Shown piece after piece: positions 34,580 through 43,773 of a DNA stretch of 64,000 bases; the first letter of the stretch is position 1, and each line of letters begins with the position of its first letter. The position numbers and the translations under genes were made by a program. Below the pieces are notes generated by a model, which worked only from the letters and a program-made list of their open reading frames with translations, had not been told where the DNA came from and searched no databases. The DNA is taken from NCBI GenBank assembly GCA_036265385.1, contig DATAPD010000055.1, positions 220,732 through 284,731 on the forward strand. The letters are read 5' to 3'. This stretch comes from DATAPD01 sp036265385. Lineage in GTDB: Bacteria; Acidobacteriota; Terriglobia; Terriglobales; Acidobacteriaceae.

Positions 34580-36781
34580 ATGCGTTGGTTGCGTGCCGTT
34601 CTTTGCTGGTCGTTTCTTTGGGCTGCGTGTTTCGCGGCCGATCTCAAAATAAGAGTGATTGATCCGAATTCCGCCGGAGTGGCCGGGGCAGAAGTGCGAT
34701 TACTGCGCAACGCGGACCACACACCGGTGCGAGTGCAGTCCACTGCCGGTGATGGCACCGTTACGTTGCGTATTGCGGACGATGCAGCGGGTTATCAGGT
34801 GGAAGTGCTGGCACCGGGTTTCTCTCCGGCAACAGTGGCCGTGCCGGAAAAACAAACTGGCGAGCTGAGTATTTCGTTACGGCTATCGGCTGTCACTGAA
34901 ACCGTCGTCGTTACGGCGACCCGAACACCCGTTGTGCGCGAGGAGGCTGGCGCCAGTGTCGATACGCTTGAAAATGGCCAACTGATAACCATGCAGCCGA
35001 TTGCGGCGGAAGATGCCGTGCGGTTCCTGCCAGGAGCGGTGATCAATACCGCAGGGCAGCGAGGCGGGATCGCGTCGTTGTTCGTCCGCGGCGGGGACTC
35101 CCGCTACAACAAGGTAATCATTGATGACGTCACCGTGAACGAACCGGGAGGGACGTTCGATTTCGGCGTCGTACCGGTGGACGAAGCGGATCGGATCGAG
35201 TTTGTCCGCGGAGCCCAAAGCACGTTATACGGGTCGGACGCGATGACCAGCGTCGTGCAAGTATTCACGCGGACCGGAACTACGGCGGTTCCAGAGCTGA
35301 AACTGGGCGCGGATGGTGGCACGTTTGGAACGGCACACGGGTACGGGTCATTTTCAGGTGCGCGCGGGCGTTTCGATTTCAATGTATTCGGCGATCAATT
35401 CAATACGAACGGGCAAGGACCAAACGATCGCTATTCGAATTCCCTCGAGGGTGCAAACGTCGGCGTAGCGCTCAGCAGCCGCGTCCTGTTCCGGACGCGT
35501 GTCAGGCATTTCAATGCTTGGACCGGCGTGCCGAACGAGTGGAAATTCAATAATGGCCGGGTCACTGCGCCTGGCTCTGATGTACCGATGCCGCCGGATC
35601 CGGAACAGCACGCCCGGCAGAACACTTTCCTGGCTAGCGCACAGCTTGTCATCGCCGGGCCTTCCCGTTGGCAGCATCGGCTGACCGGATTCGAATACAA
35701 CCTGCACCGCCGCAATATCAACGATGTCGATAACGGCCCGGAACGCGTTCTCGACTTTCCGTTTCACAATGTGAACGACACCAATCGGGCTGGATTCGAT
35801 TATCAGGGGGACTATCAAGAACGCACCTGGGCGCGGACCACCATCGGTTATCAGTTTGAGGATGAGAACGGCTTTGTGGGTGATCCAGCATTCGGCATTA
35901 CGCACGGTTTACGGCTGAACCATGCGGTCTACGGGCAGCAGATGCTGGAGTGGCGGCGCTTTTCACTGATTGCAGGAGCGCGCTTCGTTCACAACGAGAC
36001 CTTCGGGAATAAAGGTGTTCCGCGAATAGCTCTCGGCATTCAAGCGTTAAAGGGAGGCGACGTTTTTTCGGGCACGCGCCTGCGCTTTTCATACTCGACC
36101 GGAATCAAGGAGCCGCGGTTCGACGAAGCATTCGCCACCGGTCCATTCATCATTCCAAATCCGAATTTGAAGGCGGAAGAGAACCGGGCCCTCGAAGCGG
36201 GGGTCCAGCAGTCATTGTTTGGAGGGAAGTACTCGCTCTCGGCGACTTATTTCAACAACTTGTTCCGCAACCAGATCGATTTTGCGATTCTCGACTTCAC
36301 AACGTTTGTGGGTCAGTATCAGAACATCAACAAGTCCATCGCGCACGGCGCAGAATTTGAGGCGAAAGGACGCATTGGTTCTCGAGTGTGGGTGAATGGC
36401 GCGTATGTCTACACGTCGACACAGATACTCGAACAGCCATTCGCCTTCGATAATCTTCATCAGCCGGGACAGCCGCTGCTCCGTCGACCGAAACACTTGG
36501 GCAGCTTATTGGTTTCTTATCTCGGCACGCGATGGGGAGCCAACGTGGGCGGCAGCTTCGTGGGACGCCGTGCAGACTCAGACTTCCTCGGGTTCAACAT
36601 CGATCATGCTGCCGGCTATGCGCTGGTAAACCTGGGCGGATGGTATGCGATTCATCGACGCGTTACGGCGTATGTGAATGTCGATAACGCACTAAACCAT
36701 CATTACAACGAAGTGGTTGGGTTCCCAGCTTTGACTGCGAACGTGCGCGCGGGCCTGCGATTCAGAGTGGGTGGGGATTAG
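34580..36781 (+). CDS. btuB: BtuB-like TonB-dependent outer-membrane receptor
   Basis: The 733-residue receptor has a signal peptide (residues 1-20), a carboxypeptidase-regulatory-like (CarboxypepD_reg) domain at about 20-95 (RVIDPNSAGVAGAEVRLLRN), then a TonB-box-like segment ETVVVTATRTP near 110, a plug domain with VIIDDVTVNEPGG near 180 and RGAQSTLYGSDA near 210, and a beta barrel ending RAGLRFRVGGD. The cobalamin riboswitch directly upstream points to vitamin B12 or corrinoid uptake, so the BtuB name is inferred from context plus fold. GGAGG lies 6 nt before the ATG. The barrel's last residue is Asp rather than the usual Phe or Tyr. Confidence 0.85.
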   Translation: MRWLRAVLCWSFLWAACFAADLKIRVIDPNSAGVAGAEVRLLRNADHTPVRVQSTAGDGTVTLRIADDAAGYQVEVLAPGFSPATVAVPEKQTGELSISLRLSAVTETVVVTATRTPVVREEAGASVDTLENGQLITMQPIAAEDAVRFLPGAVINTAGQRGGIASLFVRGGDSRYNKVIIDDVTVNEPGGTFDFGVVPVDEADRIEFVRGAQSTLYGSDAMTSVVQVFTRTGTTAVPELKLGADGGTFGTAHGYGSFSGARGRFDFNVFGDQFNTNGQGPNDRYSNSLEGANVGVALSSRVLFRTRVRHFNAWTGVPNEWKFNNGRVTAPGSDVPMPPDPEQHARQNTFLASAQLVIAGPSRWQHRLTGFEYNLHRRNINDVDNGPERVLDFPFHNVNDTNRAGFDYQGDYQERTWARTTIGYQFEDENGFVGDPAFGITHGLRLNHAVYGQQMLEWRRFSLIAGARFVHNETFGNKGVPRIALGIQALKGGDVFSGTRLRFSYSTGIKEPRFDEAFATGPFIIPNPNLKAEENRALEAGVQQSLFGGKYSLSATYFNNLFRNQIDFAILDFTTFVGQYQNINKSIAHGAEFEAKGRIGSRVWVNGAYVYTSTQILEQPFAFDNLHQPGQPLLRRPKHLGSLLVSYLGTRWGANVGGSFVGRRADSDFLGFNIDHAAGYALVNLGGWYAIHRRVTAYVNVDNALNHHYNEVVGFPALTANVRAGLRFRVGGD

Positions 36782-36790
36782 CGGAGAGAC

Positions 36791-37525
36791 TTAGTCGCCG
36801 CTCTTAACCGTCTGAAAAACGGGAACAACCCGGGAGCCGTTGCCCCGGCGCGTGGATTGCACCGGCATCGTGGCGGCAGAGCGCACACCTGCATACTTAG
36901 TGCGAGCGACCATGAGTTTCTGGACTTCTTCTTCGTTCAGTGGTTGCTCGCGGCCAATCATACGAGAAACGAGAGCAATCTTGGCGAAGTGCTCGACCGT
37001 TTCCATCTTCATGTAAGCCTGTTCGAGTTCTTCACCATACGTGACCACGCCGTGATTCGACATCAAGATGGCATCGTAATCGGGCACGAGCGGCTCGAGC
37101 GCCTCCGTCAGTTCGGGAGTGCCGGGAGTTCCATAACGAGCAAGCGGAATACATCCAAGACCGATAACCACTTCGCAAACCAGCGGCTGTGTTAAGGCAA
37201 TTCCGCAAGCGGCAAAACCTGTGGCGGTCGGCGGATGAGCATGCACGACGGCGTTGATATCGGGGCGCATGCGGTAGATCAGCAAATGCATCCCGATCTC
37301 GCTGGAGACGTTGCGCTTGCCCAACAGACGGCGGCCCTGGGGATCGACAATGACGAGGTCTGAGGGACGCATGGCGCCCTTGCTCATGCCAGTCGGGGTG
37401 ACAAGAATTTTCTCGGGACTCAGGCGGACGGATAGATTCCCATCAGTTGCCGCAACAAGGCAATTCTGATGGAGCAATCGCCCGAGGCGGACGATTTCCT
37501 TCCGATAATAGCGCTCGCTGGCCAT
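36791..37525 (-). CDS. Class II aldolase/adducin-family protein
   Basis: The product has the Aldolase_II fold: EIVRLGRLLHQNCLVAATDGNLSVRL near residue 10, VTPTGMSKG, VVHAHPPTATGFA near 95 with two of the three zinc-binding histidines, LVCEVVIGLG, and MSNHGVVTYGEEL near 170 with the third. Families of this type cleave fuculose- or rhamnulose-phosphate and related sugars, or decarboxylate and epimerise. The substrate is not determined. The start is uncertain; I use the ATG at 37525 because the longer frame runs into the queA promoter. It is divergent from queA. Confidence 0.85.
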   Translation of the reverse strand: MASERYYRKEIVRLGRLLHQNCLVAATDGNLSVRLSPEKILVTPTGMSKGAMRPSDLVIVDPQGRRLLGKRNVSSEIGMHLLIYRMRPDINAVVHAHPPTATGFAACGIALTQPLVCEVVIGLGCIPLARYGTPGTPELTEALEPLVPDYDAILMSNHGVVTYGEELEQAYMKMETVEHFAKIALVSRMIGREQPLNEEEVQKLMVARTKYAGVRSAATMPVQSTRRGNGSRVVPVFQTVKSGD

Positions 37526-37629
37526 GAGAAACCACCAGACACGCGACAGCACGCCCAGTCCGGTCATGGTACCCCAGCCAACTAGTTGGAGACAATCGGG
37601 AAATCGCTGCACGGTAGCTGAAGGTACCC

Positions 37630-37635
37630 TATAAT
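37630..37635 (+). promoter_or_regulatory. Consensus -10 box of queA
   Basis: TATAAT matches the sigma-70 consensus and lies 10 nt before the GTG start of queA. No Shine-Dalgarno sequence follows it. Confidence 0.6.
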
Positions 37636-37645
37636 CGGCACCAAC

Positions 37646-38731
37646 GTGCGGCTCTCGGACTTCCACTATCTTCTACCCTCAGAACGCATTGCGCAGGAAC
37701 CCCTTGCGGATCGATCCGCCGCCCGGATGCTTCATTTGTTGCGGGACGGGAGGTATGAAGACCGCACATTTCGCGAGTTGCCCGAGATCCTTCAGCCTGA
37801 TGATCTGATGGTCTTTAACAATACGAAGGTGTTCCCGGCGCGCCTGTTCGGTTCCAGGAGCGGGCGGCGGTCGCAGCCTATTAGCCCGCAAAACCCTGCG
37901 GCTAGGGATTTTCTGCACGGGCAAGTCGAGGTGTTGCTGGTCCGGCAGGTCTCCAATGATCCGAATGAATGGGACTGCCTTGTGCGACCCGGGAAGAAGA
38001 TTGGAATCGGGGAACGCCTGTTCATGGGCGAAGGCCGGGAACTTGAGGCCGAGGTCGTTGGGCGCGGTGAGTTCGGGGAACGTCGCATCCGGTTCGACTC
38101 AATTGATGATTTTTTCGGGACACTGGAGCGCGTGGGACACGTACCGCTCCCACCATATATCCATCGAGATGATGCGGCAGCCGACCGCGACCGCTATCAA
38201 ACGGTGTACGCAAGAGAGCGGGGATCGGTCGCTGCGCCGACTGCAGGCTTGCATTTCACAGCAGAAATCCTGGACCGCATTCGCCTGCGCGGAGCGGAGA
38301 TCGCAGAGATCACGTTGCACGTGGGACTCGGCACCTTTCAACCCGTCCATGCCGAACGGGTTGAAGATCACAAGCTGCACGGTGAACGGTACGAAATCAT
38401 TCAGCCAGTTGCCGATGCCATCAACTGTGCCGTCAAGCAGAAGCGAAGAGTTGTGGCTGTGGGCACAACGACCGTTCGGACGCTAGAGTATGCATCTCGA
38501 AACGGCGGCACAGTTGAGCCAGGGCGTGGCGAAGCCGATCTATTCATCTACCCGGGATACAAATTCCAAGTCGTCAGTGCGTTGCTCACGAACTTCCATC
38601 TGCCCGAATCGACATTGTTGATGCTGGTTTGTGCATTCGGCGGATACGAGCACGTGATGAATGCATATCGGCACGCGGTTGAGAGCGGATACCGCTTCTA
38701 TTCTTATGGCGACTGCATGTTTGTAGAGTAA
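37646..38731 (+). CDS. queA: S-adenosylmethionine:tRNA ribosyltransferase-isomerase
   Basis: QueA adds the epoxycyclopentane precursor of queuosine to tRNA anticodons, using SAM as the ribosyl donor. The 361-residue product shows LPSERIAQEPLADR in the first 25 residues, NNTKVFPARLFG near 57, PPYIHR near 170, APTAGLHFT near 193, and GLGTFQPV near 225, all typical. The GTG start has a consensus -10 box 10 nt upstream and no ribosome binding site. No queuosine-precursor genes are adjacent, so only this step is seen here. Confidence 0.95.
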   Translation: MRLSDFHYLLPSERIAQEPLADRSAARMLHLLRDGRYEDRTFRELPEILQPDDLMVFNNTKVFPARLFGSRSGRRSQPISPQNPAARDFLHGQVEVLLVRQVSNDPNEWDCLVRPGKKIGIGERLFMGEGRELEAEVVGRGEFGERRIRFDSIDDFFGTLERVGHVPLPPYIHRDDAAADRDRYQTVYARERGSVAAPTAGLHFTAEILDRIRLRGAEIAEITLHVGLGTFQPVHAERVEDHKLHGERYEIIQPVADAINCAVKQKRRVVAVGTTTVRTLEYASRNGGTVEPGRGEADLFIYPGYKFQVVSALLTNFHLPESTLLMLVCAFGGYEHVMNAYRHAVESGYRFYSYGDCMFVE

Positions 38732-38780
38732 GGGCACCCGTATCGGGCTGAGGATGCGCGAACTCCGTAATCTTTAGCGC

Positions 38781-38786
38781 TATACT
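38781..38786 (+). promoter_or_regulatory. Putative -10 box upstream of the cysteine dioxygenase
   Basis: TATACT lies 5 nt before a four-codon ORF (ATG-ATT-GAG-GCA-TGA, 38792-38806) that ends one base before the gene's ATG at 38808. Confidence 0.4.
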
Positions 38787-38807
38787 GTCGCATGATTGAG
38801 GCATGAA

Positions 38808-39395
38808 ATGAGCGTTGGCGAACGAGTAAGACCAGTGTCGATCGATGAGTTTGTGGCGGAGCTTCGAAAAATTCCGGAGTCTTCATTCAACGAAACAGAA
38901 ACCATTCGGCACTTGATGGCGAGCCTTCCGGTCGAGGCGAACAGTTTGCAGCCTTATTTGACATGGAACTCTCAACACTACACGCGCAACCTGATTGATC
39001 GGACGCCGCTCTATGAGTTGCTCGCCATTTGCTGGGAAGTCGGACAATGCAGCTCGGTTCACAATCATCGTGACCAGAATTGCTGGATGGGTGTCCCAAT
39101 CGGTCGATTGCTGGTCGAAAATTATCGCGTGCTGCAGGAAGACGTCGACGCCGGCCGATGCCGGCTCGAAACTGCGGATACGTTAGAGATGAACGCGGCG
39201 CAGCCTTGTGCGGTTGACCCAAAACAACCTGTGCATCGCGTCTTCAATCCGCAGGAGTTCAATGAACGTGCTGTGAGCCTTCATGTGTACTCGCGTCCTT
39301 TCGATTCGTGTGTTGTTTATGCACCTGAAAAGGGCACCTGTGGCGAAATCAAACTGCGCTTCAATACCCGTTATGGCCGTGTCGTCGCAGAGTGA
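38808..39395 (+). CDS. cdo: Cysteine dioxygenase
   Basis: The 195-residue cupin enzyme oxidises cysteine to cysteine sulfinate. The iron-binding triad is visible as SSVHNHRDQNCWMG near residue 85 (two histidines), with the third His in VHRVFNP near 145. The conserved WEVGQCSSVHNH stretch and YTRNLIDRTPLYELLAICW N-terminal helix match bacterial CDO. I choose the ATG at 38808 because GAGG lies 6 nt upstream; a TTG four codons earlier is an alternative. It is between queA and polA, all in the same orientation. Confidence 0.9.
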   Translation: MSVGERVRPVSIDEFVAELRKIPESSFNETETIRHLMASLPVEANSLQPYLTWNSQHYTRNLIDRTPLYELLAICWEVGQCSSVHNHRDQNCWMGVPIGRLLVENYRVLQEDVDAGRCRLETADTLEMNAAQPCAVDPKQPVHRVFNPQEFNERAVSLHVYSRPFDSCVVYAPEKGTCGEIKLRFNTRYGRVVAE

Positions 39396-39422
39396 GGCCG
39401 GGCAGCGATCCGCATCCTCCTG

Positions 39423-39428
39423 TAAACT
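39423..39428 (+). promoter_or_regulatory. Putative -10 box of polA, leaderless type
   Basis: TAAACT is followed by exactly six bases and the GTG start of polA, and no Shine-Dalgarno sequence is present. Confidence 0.4.
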
Positions 39429-39434
39429 TTTCTT

Positions 39435-42233
39435 GTGCCCCCTAAAAAGAAGACATCAGCAGCGAGTGCCATGGCCGTAGTGCCTCGTCCGGCCAAACCC
39501 GCGCCCGCGAAGAAGGGCGCCATCTACCTGATAGATGCGATGTCATTCATTTTCCGCGCATATCACGCGATGTCTCGGCAACGTCCGATGTCCACCAAAA
39601 CCGGGCTTCCGACAGCTGCAACTTATGTCTTCGTAAACATGCTTCGCAAGTTGCGCGATGACTTTTCCCCGGAATTCATGGCGGCGGTGTTTGACGTAGC
39701 TGCGCCCACGTTCCGCGATGCGCAAGCGGGCGCACTCACGACGGTGCGGAAGTTCAACATCAAGACGCAAACTTTCGACGAAATCCAATACGGCGGATAC
39801 AAAGCGAACCGTTCCGAGATGCCCGGCGACCTGGCGCAACAGATCCCATATATTCGGCGCGCAATCGAGGCGTATCGAATACCGATTCTTCAATTCGAAG
39901 GCTACGAAGCGGACGATTTGATTGGCACACTGGCTACGAAAGCAGCGGCCCAGTCCTATTGTGTGTACGTGGTTTCGTCCGACAAGGACATGCTGCAGCT
40001 GGTGGACGACAAGGTGCTGGTGCTGAATCCGCCGAAAGACAACTTGATCGCCGACGCAGCGAAGGTCGAGGAAATATTAGGTGTTCCTCCCGAGCGCGTA
40101 ATCGACGTAATGGCCTTGCGCGGAGACTCGATCGATAACATTCCGGGCGCGCCAGGGATCGGAGACAAGGGCTCGGTCGAGATCATCAAGCGGTTCGGAT
40201 CGGTCGAGTCGGCCCTCGATCGAGCCGCAGAGGTCGAGAAGAAGACCTACCGCGAATCGCTGCTCAACAATCGTGAAGCGATTCTGCTCAGCAAAAAGCT
40301 CGTCACGATCGATCGAGACGCGCCCGTTGCATTCGAAGTGGAAACGATGCGCATGGGAGATCCGGATGTTGAATCCTTGCGCACCCTGTTCACCGAACTC
40401 GAGTTCACATCGTTGCTGAAGGAACTTCTACCCGTCGTCGAGGTGAGCGATGGGAAGTATGTAGAAGCGTCAGCGGCCGAGATGGCGGCTCTGCTCAAAA
40501 AACGGAGTAGCGGAGATGTGCTTGCGATCGCTTTTGACGCTGGAGATGGGTCGCCTTCTCCGCAGCAAGAAGAAGAGGCCGAAAGTGATGAACCGAGCGA
40601 AGTTCAGGGCGAACTCCTGCCATTGCTCGCGGTCCCGGAACCGGTCGAGGAAGAGAAGCGGCCGTGCCGAATCGCGATCTCGGTGACTCCGGGAGAAGCC
40701 GCGTCTGCGACGTTGAAAGGGGACATACGGCAAGGACTAGCGGCCGTTCTATCCGATTCGGCGGTTCCGAAGGCGATTCACGACTACAAGCGGGTGTTGC
40801 GGTCATTGCCCGACTTAGCGATCAGCAATGTTGTGCATGATCCCATGCTGTATTCGTACCTGCTCGATCCCACCTATTCGTCGCACAGCTTGCCGGAAAC
40901 CTCGTTGCGCCGCTTCAACCTGAAATTGAGCGGAGGCCTGGCGGAAGCAGCGGACATGACTGGACGCCTGACCACCGCCCTTCGCAAGGAAGTGGAGGAA
41001 AAACGACTGCTTAGCGTTTACGAGCAGATCGACTTGCCACTCGTCCCCGTGCTGGCGCGAATGGAAGACGCTGGCGTGCGCATCGACACCAGCGCGCTCG
41101 CACGAATGTCGAAGGACCTGGAGCGGCTCGCCGCCGCGAAGGCAGCCGAAATTTACGAACTGGCGGAAATGGAATTCAACATCAATTCGCCGAAGCAGCT
41201 CGGTGACGTTTTGTTCAATCGAATGTCGCTGCCCAAGCCGATCAAGTACGGAAAGGGCCGAACGATATCGACTGCAGTGGATGTTCTGGAAGAGCTGGCG
41301 GAGAACCATCCAGTTGCGCGCAAGGTGCTCGATTATCGGCAGCTCACGAAATTGAAATCGACTTACGTCGATGCACTGCCGGCGCTCATTGATCCGAAAA
41401 CTGGGCGAGTGCACACAACCTTCGGCCAGACCAGCACGTCCACCGGACGCCTCGCATCCACGAATCCCAACCTGCAGAACATTCCGATACGCACGGAGCT
41501 AGGCCGCGAGATCCGCGCCGCGTTCATTGCCGAAGAGGGACACGTTCTGCTCGCCGCGGATTACTCGCAGATCGAATTGCGCCTGCTGGCGCATTTTTCT
41601 GGAGATTCATTGCTAGTCGAGGCCTATCGCAAGGGCGACGATATCCATACCCTGACGGCCTCGCAGGTCTTTGGCGTGCCACCGCTGATGGTGACGGCAG
41701 ACCATCGCAGGCAGGCGAAGGTTGTCAATTTTGGCATCGTTTACGGTTTGTCGCCGTTCGGCTTGTCGCAGAATTTGGGGATTGAAACAAGCGAGGCTAA
41801 GCAGTTCATCCAGGCGTACTTCGAAAAATATAACGGCGTGCAGAGATTCATCGATCGCACACTGGACGAAGCTCGCCGAGAAGGACGAGTGCACACGCTA
41901 TTTGGGCGTACCCGGCCAATCCCTGATATCAACAGCAAGAATGCAACTCAAAGAGGTTTTGCTGAACGCACAGCGGTGAACACGCCATTGCAAGGGACGG
42001 CGGCCGACCTGATTAAGCTGGCGATGATCCGGATCGATGCCGCGCTGCGCGAGAGAAAGATGAGATCGCGGATGACCCTGCAGGTGCACGATGAACTCGT
42101 GTTCGATGTTTATGAGCCGGAACTCGATGTGATGAAATCGCTGGTCCGCGAGCACATGGAAAACGTTCACGAGCTGGAAGTGCCATTGCTCGTCGAAATG
42201 GGCGCCGGGCCGAACTGGCGAGATCTTGAGTGA
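39435..42233 (+). CDS. polA: DNA polymerase I
   Basis: The 932-residue enzyme has a 5'-3' exonuclease/FEN domain (about 30-320, with YLIDAMSFIFRAYHA and YEADDLIGTLATKA), a middle region in the place of the 3'-5' exonuclease, and the family A polymerase domain (about 620-932) with motif A DYSQIELR, motif B RRQAKVVNFGIVYG and motif C VHDELVFDV. The proofreading site appears degenerate: the DxE motif reads FDAGDGS, and an acidic Glu/Asp-rich insertion (about 380-420) follows. Proofreading is therefore probably lost, as in Bacillus and Thermus enzymes. The GTG start has TAAACT 6 nt upstream. A heptamer array begins 3 bp after the stop codon. Confidence 0.96.
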   Translation: MPPKKKTSAASAMAVVPRPAKPAPAKKGAIYLIDAMSFIFRAYHAMSRQRPMSTKTGLPTAATYVFVNMLRKLRDDFSPEFMAAVFDVAAPTFRDAQAGALTTVRKFNIKTQTFDEIQYGGYKANRSEMPGDLAQQIPYIRRAIEAYRIPILQFEGYEADDLIGTLATKAAAQSYCVYVVSSDKDMLQLVDDKVLVLNPPKDNLIADAAKVEEILGVPPERVIDVMALRGDSIDNIPGAPGIGDKGSVEIIKRFGSVESALDRAAEVEKKTYRESLLNNREAILLSKKLVTIDRDAPVAFEVETMRMGDPDVESLRTLFTELEFTSLLKELLPVVEVSDGKYVEASAAEMAALLKKRSSGDVLAIAFDAGDGSPSPQQEEEAESDEPSEVQGELLPLLAVPEPVEEEKRPCRIAISVTPGEAASATLKGDIRQGLAAVLSDSAVPKAIHDYKRVLRSLPDLAISNVVHDPMLYSYLLDPTYSSHSLPETSLRRFNLKLSGGLAEAADMTGRLTTALRKEVEEKRLLSVYEQIDLPLVPVLARMEDAGVRIDTSALARMSKDLERLAAAKAAEIYELAEMEFNINSPKQLGDVLFNRMSLPKPIKYGKGRTISTAVDVLEELAENHPVARKVLDYRQLTKLKSTYVDALPALIDPKTGRVHTTFGQTSTSTGRLASTNPNLQNIPIRTELGREIRAAFIAEEGHVLLAADYSQIELRLLAHFSGDSLLVEAYRKGDDIHTLTASQVFGVPPLMVTADHRRQAKVVNFGIVYGLSPFGLSQNLGIETSEAKQFIQAYFEKYNGVQRFIDRTLDEARREGRVHTLFGRTRPIPDINSKNATQRGFAERTAVNTPLQGTAADLIKLAMIRIDAALRERKMRSRMTLQVHDELVFDVYEPELDVMKSLVREHMENVHELEVPLLVEMGAGPNWRDLE

Positions 42234-42235
42234 GA

Positions 42236-42270
42236 CAGCAATCAGCAATCAGCAATCAGCAGTCATCGTT
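42236..42270. repeat. Degenerate heptamer array (5 units)
   Basis: CAGCAAT three times, then CAGCAGT and CATCGTT, with an exact 7-bp period, beginning 3 bp after the polA stop codon. Confidence 0.7.
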
Positions 42271-42324
42271 CAGTCCGGCAACGTCGTTGAACCTTGCGCA
42301 CATGGTTGGCCTCCCGCGACACTC

Positions 42325-42861
42325 TCAGTGCAAATATTTCTCTTCGAGCGAAGCACGGTGGTGCAATTCGTGTCCGGCGATGATGTAGGCCAGCCCTCGC
42401 ACGCTAACTTCTGAATTATTCGCTGAGCCACGCCGGGACCAATCATTCGGAGACAGATTGCGGAAGAATGAGATGGTGGCCTTCCGCACGTGCGTGAATT
42501 CTTCGATCAGGGCAGCGAGTGCGACATCCGCGTGAGGCCCATTCTTTACGTAGTCGTCCTGCTCGAAACCCGCCAGCGGAGTTTGGTCGGCACGCGCAAA
42601 CCGTAACGCTCGGTAACCGAACACTCTTTCGGAATCGATCAGGTGTCCAAGCATTTCTTTGGCGGTCCATTTTCCCGGAGCATAGCGGTAGTTGCCCTGA
42701 TCTTCACTGAATCTTGAGAGCAAAGCCAACGTGTCAGGCAATTGCGCGGTCAGGACGGAGACGATATCGTCTCCCTTAACGCGCGAAACATAGCGCTCGT
42801 AGTAGGAAACATATTCGTCAGCGGTGGCGTGTCCGGAAATATGGGCTAGGGTGGTAGTCAT
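42325..42861 (-). CDS. DinB-like metal-dependent four-helix protein
   Basis: The 178-residue product has the DinB/YfiT fold: a first helix with VSYYERYVSRVKGDD, the central YAPGKWTAKEMLGHLIDSERVFGYRALRFARAD stretch carrying a His on helix 2, and a closing GHELHHRASL that supplies two metal-binding histidines on helix 4. Members include thiol transferases and uncharacterised hydrolases; no substrate is suggested. An in-frame GTG five codons upstream is possible. No ribosome binding site is obvious. Confidence 0.8.
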   Translation of the reverse strand: MTTTLAHISGHATADEYVSYYERYVSRVKGDDIVSVLTAQLPDTLALLSRFSEDQGNYRYAPGKWTAKEMLGHLIDSERVFGYRALRFARADQTPLAGFEQDDYVKNGPHADVALAALIEEFTHVRKATISFFRNLSPNDWSRRGSANNSEVSVRGLAYIIAGHELHHRASLEEKYLH

Positions 42862-43150
42862 ACGGATTGGACTCACAGCCCGGGATTCCGGTCACCTGAT
42901 TTTTTTGCAGTGGCAGCCTGGAGATTATCCGGTCAAAACTGCTCGTTTCAAGGCTGAAAATCCTCGGTCGAAGGTTGCGACTTGAGCCGCGAGCCATGAG
43001 TTCCGCCCATCACGGAACGCCGCATAAACTCTGCGAAAAAAAGGATTTCCACAGCTGCGGCGACCTCGTTAGCGGAGTAGAATACCGAGTGGTCACCCAA
43101 ATGCGGCGCTGACCTTCTACTCCCAATCAACAGGAAAGGACTTTTCCAAC

Positions 43151-43690
43151 ATGTGGAAGCCCACGAATCAGCCTGCGACTCCGGGTCGGCCGGCGGAACC
43201 CGAGCAGCGTCCCACCGTGTCTGCACCGACAACTCCTTCGATGAGCGAACCGGCTGCGCCTCCGCGCCCAGTTGCGACCACGACCTCGGACCAGGCAACG
43301 ATCGGCAAGTCGCTGGTGATCAAGGGTGAAGTGACCGGATCCGAGTCGCTTTACATTGACGGCCGAGTGGAAGGCTCCATCAGCCTGGCGGGTAACCGGG
43401 TAACTGTTGGCCGCAACGGAGTAGTGGCTGCCAACATCAACGCTCGCGAGATCGTTGTGCTCGGCAAAGTCCGGGGCAATCTCACGGCGAGCGACCGGGT
43501 CGACATCCGCAGCGATGGTTCGCTGACGGGCGATGTAGTTGCCGCGCGTATCTCGATCGAAGATGGCGCGTTCTTCAAGGGCGGCATCGACATCCGCAAG
43601 GCGGGACAGCCGGCTGGACAGAAGGCCAACGGCGAAGAAGCCAAACCCGCCGCAGCCGCAGCCGAACCGGCAGTGGCCGCACGAGCATAG
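43151..43690 (+). CDS. Bactofilin
   Basis: The 179-residue product has a Pro/Ala/Thr-rich N-terminus, a central bactofilin beta-helix domain (about 48-150) with the recurrent G.S..I.G...G.V.....V.VG..G.V...I.A..I...G.V.GN...... pattern (IDGRVEGSISLAGNRVTVGRNG, VLGKVRGNLTASDRVDIRS, GSLTGDVVAARISIEDGAFF), and an Ala/Glu/Pro tail. Bactofilins polymerise without nucleotide and shape cell morphology or hold protein at the pole. A strong terminator follows. Confidence 0.92.
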   Translation: MWKPTNQPATPGRPAEPEQRPTVSAPTTPSMSEPAAPPRPVATTTSDQATIGKSLVIKGEVTGSESLYIDGRVEGSISLAGNRVTVGRNGVVAANINAREIVVLGKVRGNLTASDRVDIRSDGSLTGDVVAARISIEDGAFFKGGIDIRKAGQPAGQKANGEEAKPAAAAAEPAVAARA

Positions 43691-43726
43691 AGTCACTTAT
43701 AAGATTTGGCGAAGAATCGCCACAGG

Positions 43727-43758
43727 ACGGACACCCGCAAAGGTGTCCGTTTTAGTTT
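43727..43758 (+). terminator. Intrinsic terminator after bactofilin
   Basis: ACGGACACC and GGTGTCCGT form a 9-bp stem around CGCAAA, followed by TTTAGTTTT. Confidence 0.9.
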
Positions 43759-43773
43759 TGGGAAGTGCTAGGG

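Noticed and set aside
34147..34758. A 203-codon minus-strand frame over the riboswitch region.
   Set aside because: It crosses the acyltransferase end, the riboswitch and the receptor start, and has no family resemblance.
36791..37666. A 5'-extended aldolase gene reaching 37666.
   Set aside because: The extra codons overlap the queA promoter and start, and the conserved family region begins well downstream.
42236..42270. Insertion-sequence target duplication after polA.
   Set aside because: The unit is repeated three to five times in tandem and no transposase or inverted repeat lies nearby.
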